Shown here: piece by piece, positions 39,642-43,367 of the stretch
How positions within the stretch are numbered: the first letter of the stretch is position 1
Layout: every line of letters begins with the position of its first letter
Assembly (NCBI GenBank): GCA_903915155.1
Contig: CAIWRU010000207.1
Coordinates: forward strand, 1 to 43,367
DNA from: an uncultured Mucilaginibacter sp.
GTDB lineage: Bacteria > Bacteroidota > Bacteroidia > Sphingobacteriales > Sphingobacteriaceae
Length of the DNA stretch: 43,367 nucleotides
Reading direction: 5' to 3'
Notes under the pieces: generated by a model
The model's database searches: none
What the model saw: only the letters and a program-made list of their open reading frames with translations
Told to the model about the DNA's origin: nothing
Position numbers and translations under genes: made by a program

Positions 39642-39715
39642 AAATCTTTATTATACTGTTGATTTAACGTGCAAATTAACGGATATTTGCATTCTATTTT
39701 AGAGTAACACATATT

Positions 39716-40267
39716 ATGTCGAATATTTTTAGATTAATTATATCCTGTGTATTTTTTGCCGGCGCTGTAGCCCTTTGCGCAACCGGATCGTGGTGGTGGG
39801 GTATATTGGTGCTGTTCATGGGCGGTATTGTTTTGCTTAGCTTTTTCTTTAATGAAAATATGATAATAGCCCAGTGGTTTTTGCGCAAGGAGAATAACGA
39901 TAAAGCCGAAGCCTGGCTTTTAAAGATCAAGGATTACGAAAAAGAACTGAATAAAAACCAGCATGGTTATTACAACCTGTTGATCGGTTTAACCGAATCG
40001 CACAAAGCGCCAATGAAATCCGAGAAATACTTTAAGAAAGCGTTACAACTGGGCATGAAAATGTCGCACAATACGGCTTTGGCAAAACTAAGCCTTGCAG
40101 GTATATCAATGGCAAAACGCAACAAGCGCGAGGCGCAAATGTATTTGTCTGAAGCTTCGAAAGATGATAAAAATAAACTGCTTACCGACCAGATAAAAAT
40201 GATGAAGACCCAAATGGCCCAAATGGATAAGCAGCAAGTAGTAAGAGGCGGGTACAGGCAATTCTAA
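39716..40267 (+). CDS. Membrane protein with C-terminal TPR-like helices
   Basis: The 183-residue protein has two N-terminal membrane helices (residues about 5-47: IFRLIISCVFFAGAVALCAT and WWWGILVLFMGGIVLLSFFF) and a helical part with TPR-like spacing (KAEAWLLKIKDYEKELNKNQ; SEKYFKKALQLGMKMSHNTA). The C-terminus has KMMKTQMAQMDKQQ. It probably binds a partner at the inner membrane; function unknown. GATATTTG, one mismatch from the -7 consensus, lies at 39682-39689. A good terminator follows. Confidence 0.7.
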   Translation: MSNIFRLIISCVFFAGAVALCATGSWWWGILVLFMGGIVLLSFFFNENMIIAQWFLRKENNDKAEAWLLKIKDYEKELNKNQHGYYNLLIGLTESHKAPMKSEKYFKKALQLGMKMSHNTALAKLSLAGISMAKRNKREAQMYLSEASKDDKNKLLTDQIKMMKTQMAQMDKQQVVRGGYRQF

Positions 40268-40289
40268 CAGATAGAATAATATTATTAAG

Positions 40290-40319
40290 GACGCTCCGGT
40301 TTCGGGGCGTCTTTTTTTT
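40290..40319 (+). terminator. Rho-independent terminator
   Basis: An 8-bp GC-rich stem (GACGCTCC/GGGGCGTC with one T-G pair), loop GGTTTC, then eight T. It lies 22 nt after the TPR-like gene stop codon. Confidence 0.9.
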
Positions 40320-40326
40320 GAATAAT

Positions 40327-40388
40327 GTAGAGACGCAATACTTTGCGTCTTTGCCATTTTACTGAGACGCAAAGCATTGCGTCTCTAC
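40327..40388. repeat. Palindromic GTAGAGACGCAA element
   Basis: Arms 40327-40350 and 40365-40388 are inverted copies with one mismatch in 24 bp, around a 14-bp centre. Each arm also contains a smaller GACGCAA/TTGCGTC-type palindrome. It resembles a dispersed repeat found in other phyla. It lies between the terminator and the next gene. Confidence 0.85.
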
Positions 40389-40395
40389 AGAAATT

Positions 40396-40608
40396 TTATT
40401 TTTCTTCCAGCGAGCTGAAATAATCAGGCTCTGACGAATAATTTTGGTTTGGCGCCATGTGCCTTTCGTGTATCACTTCGTGATCGTCAGATGGATTGGC
40501 TACTTCAACCATTTTCAACAGGCTGCGTATGAACGACAAGTTAAAATTACTCCTGTTTAGCTTTATCAAATATTCGTTTTCTGTTATTTCCAGGATTGAA
40601 TTAGTCAT
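40396..40608 (-). CDS. Small conserved-type protein of unknown function
   Basis: The 70-residue protein begins MTNSILEITENEYLIKLNRS followed by NFNLSFIRSLLKMVEV, a pattern I associate with small Bacteroidota hypothetical proteins, then has a polar C-terminal tail (SSEPDYFSSLEEK). No membrane segment. The 130-bp gap to the ChaN-like gene holds no other clear feature. Coding status is likely but not certain. Confidence 0.55.
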   Translation of the reverse strand: MTNSILEITENEYLIKLNRSNFNLSFIRSLLKMVEVANPSDDHEVIHERHMAPNQNYSSEPDYFSSLEEK

Positions 40609-40742
40609 ATCTTTATTTTTTTAGAATATCAGTTCATAAAAGTAAACAACGGTTTTCACACCAAAGTTGGCATACTTTTAAGGTTTAATTAACAAATTGT
40701 TATTAAAATTAAAAAATATAAATTTCCCGAACATATCAAATT

Positions 40743-41621
40743 ATGAAAATCGCAGCCGTTTTAGCTATGCTCTTGCTACCTTTTTTCTCCTTTTGCCAGG
40801 ATAGCTTAAGTACGCATTATAAAATATACAATACCCAAACTCAAAAACCTGCCACTATTGATGACATCGTTGCCCAAATGCAAAAAGCAGATGTTTTATT
40901 TTTTGGCGAGGAACATAATGATTCAACAGGTCATAGGTTAGAATACCTGCTGTTAAACAAGTTGGTGGCCGCCTATCCCGATAAGACTGCCCTTTCAATG
41001 GAAATGTTCGAAACCGATTGCCAAACAGTTTTAAACGAATACCTGGCAGGGCTGATACGTGAAAAAAACTTCAGGACAGATGTCCGCGTGTGGCCTAATT
41101 ATAAGGATTACCAACCGCTGATTGAATTTGCAAAAAGCAATCACGTACCGGTGGTTGCCGCCAATGCCCCGGCACGATATACCAATATGGTTAACCGTTT
41201 GGGCCTAAACAGCCTGCAACAACTGGATGCCACAGGCAAATCCTACCTTCCACCCCTACCGGTTGATACGGCAACCGGACCTTACCTTGCAAAATTCGAT
41301 CAGATAATGGGCGGCCATGCTTCCATGCCGGGCATGGAAATGTACCAGGCGCAAAACTTATGGGATGCGACGATGGGCTGGTCCATAGCTACATTTGCAA
41401 AAACACACCGCGGATATAAGATACTGCAAATAAATGGCGGCTTCCATAGCGAGGAAAAGCTGGGTATAGCCGAACAGTTAAAACATTACGACAACAAAGT
41501 ACGCATACTAAACATAGCTGTTTATAGCGATGATAGTTTTGATAATCCCGATTGGAGTAAATTCGCTAAAATGGGCGATTATATTATTTTAACCGATCCA
41601 AAACTGCCGAAAACCTTTTGA
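40743..41621 (+). CDS. ChaN-like (DUF399) exported protein
   Basis: The 292-residue protein has a signal peptide (MKIAAVLAMLLLPFFSFCQ; the Cys could be lipidated). The ChaN fold is shown by VLFFGEEHNDSTGHRLEYLL, followed by ALSMEMFETDCQ and VAANAPARYTNMVNRLGL, and by a final ILQINGGFHSEEKLGI. ChaN of Campylobacter binds haem between two subunits; for this protein haem handling is an inference. It stands alone. Confidence 0.85.
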   Translation: MKIAAVLAMLLLPFFSFCQDSLSTHYKIYNTQTQKPATIDDIVAQMQKADVLFFGEEHNDSTGHRLEYLLLNKLVAAYPDKTALSMEMFETDCQTVLNEYLAGLIREKNFRTDVRVWPNYKDYQPLIEFAKSNHVPVVAANAPARYTNMVNRLGLNSLQQLDATGKSYLPPLPVDTATGPYLAKFDQIMGGHASMPGMEMYQAQNLWDATMGWSIATFAKTHRGYKILQINGGFHSEEKLGIAEQLKHYDNKVRILNIAVYSDDSFDNPDWSKFAKMGDYIILTDPKLPKTF

Positions 41622-41646
41622 CAATACGTTTAAATAATAAATTGTC

Positions 41647-41744
41647 GTCATTGCGAGGAGGTACGACGAAGCAACCTCACAGGACAGGTATCGAGCATAT
41701 ATCGGCGACTTGTCGTGTGGGATTGCTTCGTTCACAGCAATGAC
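41647..41744. repeat. Palindromic GTCATTGCGAGG...GAAGCAAcCTCAC element
   Basis: Left arm 41647-41680 (GTCATTGCGAGGAGG, then GAAGCAACCTCAC) and right arm 41715-41744 (GTGTGGGATTGCTTCG, then CAGCAATGAC) form an imperfect inverted repeat. It shares its core with 11290-11437 and lies between two convergent genes. Confidence 0.8.
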
Positions 41745-41767
41745 ACTCAGTATTTTTAATTTCTTAA

Positions 41768-42181
41768 TTATTTCCCTTTCGCTAACAGGTCGCGTATCTG
41801 GGTTAATAACACTTCTTCTTTTGTTGGTTCCGGGTCTGCTGCCGGCGCTGGTTCAGGCTCGGGTTGTTTTAATGAGTTGATGGCTTTCACTACCATAAAA
41901 ATACAAAAGGCAATGATCAAAAACTCGATAATGGTATTAATAAAATTACCGTAGTTGATGGAAACATCGGCTATCTTTTTAAGCGGGTCGCCTTGTTTTA
42001 TTACAACTTTCAGGTTCTTAAAATCAATGCCACCAGTTAAATAGCCAATAGGCGGCATGATGATATCGTTCACCAGCGAAGTAACGATCTTACCAAAAGC
42101 GGCCCCAATAATAACACCCACTGCAAGGTCAACTACGTTGCCCCGCATGGCAAATTCTTTAAACTCTTTTGCTACTGACAT
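41768..42181 (-). CDS. mscL: Large-conductance mechanosensitive channel MscL
   Basis: The 137-residue protein has the diagnostic N-terminus [20 protein letters not shown], followed by [14 protein letters not shown], in which the first transmembrane helix lines the pore, a periplasmic loop, a second helix ([20 protein letters not shown]), and a charged C-terminal helix ([15 protein letters not shown]). It opens at high membrane tension to release solutes during osmotic downshock. The Pro/Glu-rich linker before the C-terminal helix ([15 protein letters not shown]) is longer than in E. coli. Confidence 0.96.
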   Translation of the reverse strand: MSVAKEFKEFAMRGNVVDLAVGVIIGAAFGKIVTSLVNDIIMPPIGYLTGGIDFKNLKVVIKQGDPLKKIADVSINYGNFINTIIEFLIIAFCIFMVVKAINSLKQPEPEPAPAADPEPTKEEVLLTQIRDLLAKGK

Positions 42182-42310
42182 ATGATATTGGTTAAATTGA
42201 TGCTTAAAAGTATCAATAAAATATTGGCTAAACCAAACAAATATCTTTTTTTTGGTTTACACCTTTAACTATATGCCTCTTTTTTGCGTTTAAATGCTGG
42301 TAAAAAGATG

Positions 42311-42318
42311 TATTTTTG
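42311..42318 (+). promoter_or_regulatory. -7 box TATTTTTG for rpoN
   Basis: TATTTTTG lies 12 nt before the ATG at 42331. A TTTTG at 42282-42286 is 24 nt upstream, longer than the usual spacing. Confidence 0.55.
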
Positions 42319-42330
42319 CAACGTCTAATT

Positions 42331-43367
42331 ATGCTAAAACAAAACCTTCAACAAAAGCTCCTACAGAAATTATCGCCCCAGCAAATACAATTTATTAAAT
42401 TGTTGCAGGTGCCAACGGTTTCGTTAGATACGCGCATAAAAGAAGAATTGGAGGAAAACCCCGCCCTGGAAGATCTTAGTTTAACGAACTTAAACGAACC
42501 CGAAGAACAATATCCCGACCGTGATCCTGATGAAGACACCTTCAACAGCGATGAGGAGCATGGCGAAATGGATGAGTTCAATATCGACGATTACCTACAG
42601 GAGGATAATATAAATGATTATGGCTCGCGGTATGACCAAAATGGCGACGATGAAGATGAGCGTAAAGAAATACCTATTGCTGTGCAAAGCTCGTTTTTCG
42701 AGAACTTACAATCGCAGCTCGACCTGTTGCCGCTTTCGGATAAAGATTTCAGAATAGGCAAACAGATAATAGGTAGTTTGGACGATGACGGCTACCTGCG
42801 CAGACCTATTATGTCGCTTACCGATGACCTTGCATTCTCGCAAAATGTATTGGCCGATGATGAAGAGGTTGAAGAAATGCTGGCTGTTATCCAAAGCTTT
42901 GACCCTCCGGGAGTTGGCGCACGCAGCCTGCAGGAATGCCTTTTAATACAACTGCGCCGAAAAGACCCCAACGACCCTATTATAAAAAAAGCAATAAATG
43001 TTGTTGAACATTATTTAGATGAATTTACCCGCAAGCATTATGACAAGCTGGAAAAATCGCTAAATATGGATTCGATAGAATTACGCGGGGTGGTAAATGA
43101 AATATTAAAGCTGAACCCCAAACCAGGCGACAGCAACGAGATAAACACCAAGCAAATGCAGGTGATACCTGATTTTCACATTATAAACAGCGATGGTGTA
43201 CTCATTCTTACCCTTAATTCAAAAAATGCACCCGAGCTTAGGGTGAGCCGCTCCTACCAGGAGATGTTCCAGCATTATGATAAAGCCGCGCAAAAGGATA
43301 GGAAGCTAAAAGAAGCGGTGCAATTTGTTAAGCAAAAGCTCGATTCGGCAAAATGGTTTATTGATGC
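42331..43367 (+). CDS. rpoN: RNA polymerase sigma-54 factor, 3' end cut by window edge
   Basis: The 345 visible codons cover region I (MLKQNLQQKLLQKLSPQQIQ, the Gln/Leu-rich activator-interaction segment), the acidic region II (EEQYPDRDPDEDTFNSDEE), and part of the core-binding region III (LPLSDKDFRIGKQIIGSLDDDGYLRR; DPPGVGARSLQECLLIQLRR). The helix-turn-helix and RpoN box lie beyond the edge. Sigma-54 promoters (-24/-12) need an AAA+ activator; no such activator is in this window. Start chosen by the ATG just after the -7 box and the match to family N-termini. Confidence 0.96.
   Translation, partial: MLKQNLQQKLLQKLSPQQIQFIKLLQVPTVSLDTRIKEELEENPALEDLSLTNLNEPEEQYPDRDPDEDTFNSDEEHGEMDEFNIDDYLQEDNINDYGSRYDQNGDDEDERKEIPIAVQSSFFENLQSQLDLLPLSDKDFRIGKQIIGSLDDDGYLRRPIMSLTDDLAFSQNVLADDEEVEEMLAVIQSFDPPGVGARSLQECLLIQLRRKDPNDPIIKKAINVVEHYLDEFTRKHYDKLEKSLNMDSIELRGVVNEILKLNPKPGDSNEINTKQMQVIPDFHIINSDGVLILTLNSKNAPELRVSRSYQEMFQHYDKAAQKDRKLKEAVQFVKQKLDSAKWFID

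Overview
The window is chromosomal DNA of a Bacteroidota bacterium, most likely family Sphingobacteriaceae (Mucilaginibacter/Pedobacter-like). The evidence is the promoter type (repeated TAnnTTTG -7 boxes just upstream of genes, few clear Shine-Dalgarno sites), the moderate GC content, and a characteristic gene set: SmpB, FtsK, RpoN, a PyrR-PyrB pair, GH89, GH8, a LuxE-like acyl-protein ligase, a gapped M1 peptidase and many short palindromic intergenic repeats. No rRNA, tRNA, CRISPR array, phage or transposase gene was recognised.

Layout. 1-6.0 kb: partial SYLF-domain protein (-), LuxE-like ligase (+), PH/SHOCT protein (+), a RES-Xre toxin-antitoxin operon (-), then tyrS followed at once by a subclass B3 metallo-beta-lactamase (-). 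6.1-11.3 kb: AcpH-like protein (+), GH89 alpha-N-acetylglucosaminidase (-), rpsA with a 5' hairpin and a strong terminator (+). 11.3-17.2 kb: small secreted protein (-), seven-haem cytochrome c (-), pyrR - four-helix-bundle gene - pyrB (+), serine hydrolase (+). 17.2-24.3 kb: a TolC-RND-MFP efflux operon (-) with a divergent LysR regulator (+). 24.3-31.3 kb: YwqK-like protein, GH8 glycosidase, PemK-type toxin-antitoxin pair (+), flavin amine oxidase (-), M1 peptidase (+), Fpg/Nei-like glycosylase (+), ankyrin protein (-). 31.4-38.9 kb: ftsK and a LolA-like protein (+), smpB (-), mntR-mntH with the Nramp transporter fused to a UspA domain (-), Lrp-type regulator (+). 38.9-43.4 kb: ung (-), a membrane protein with TPR-like helices (+), a small protein (-), ChaN-like protein (+), mscL (-), and the start of rpoN (+), cut by the right edge.

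How genes work together. Four units look functionally coherent: RES toxin/Xre antitoxin, PemK-like toxin/antitoxin, the divergently controlled tripartite efflux pump, and the manganese regulator-transporter pair with a palindromic operator overlapping its own promoter. Uracil sensing (pyrR) and aspartate carbamoyltransferase (pyrB) are split by a four-helix-bundle (S23/bAvd-like) gene bracketed by 41-bp inverted repeats. A related repeat pair with no gene inside lies at 29.74-29.82 kb. This is the best candidate for an undescribed mobile unit here.

Intergenic DNA is unusually rich in repeats: at least seven families of short palindromic or direct repeats fill most convergent gaps, two of them supply the stop codons of neighbouring genes, and a 12-unit array with a 10-11 bp period lies between smpB and mntH. 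Several regulator genes have the -7 box only 5-7 nt from the start codon, which predicts leaderless mRNAs.
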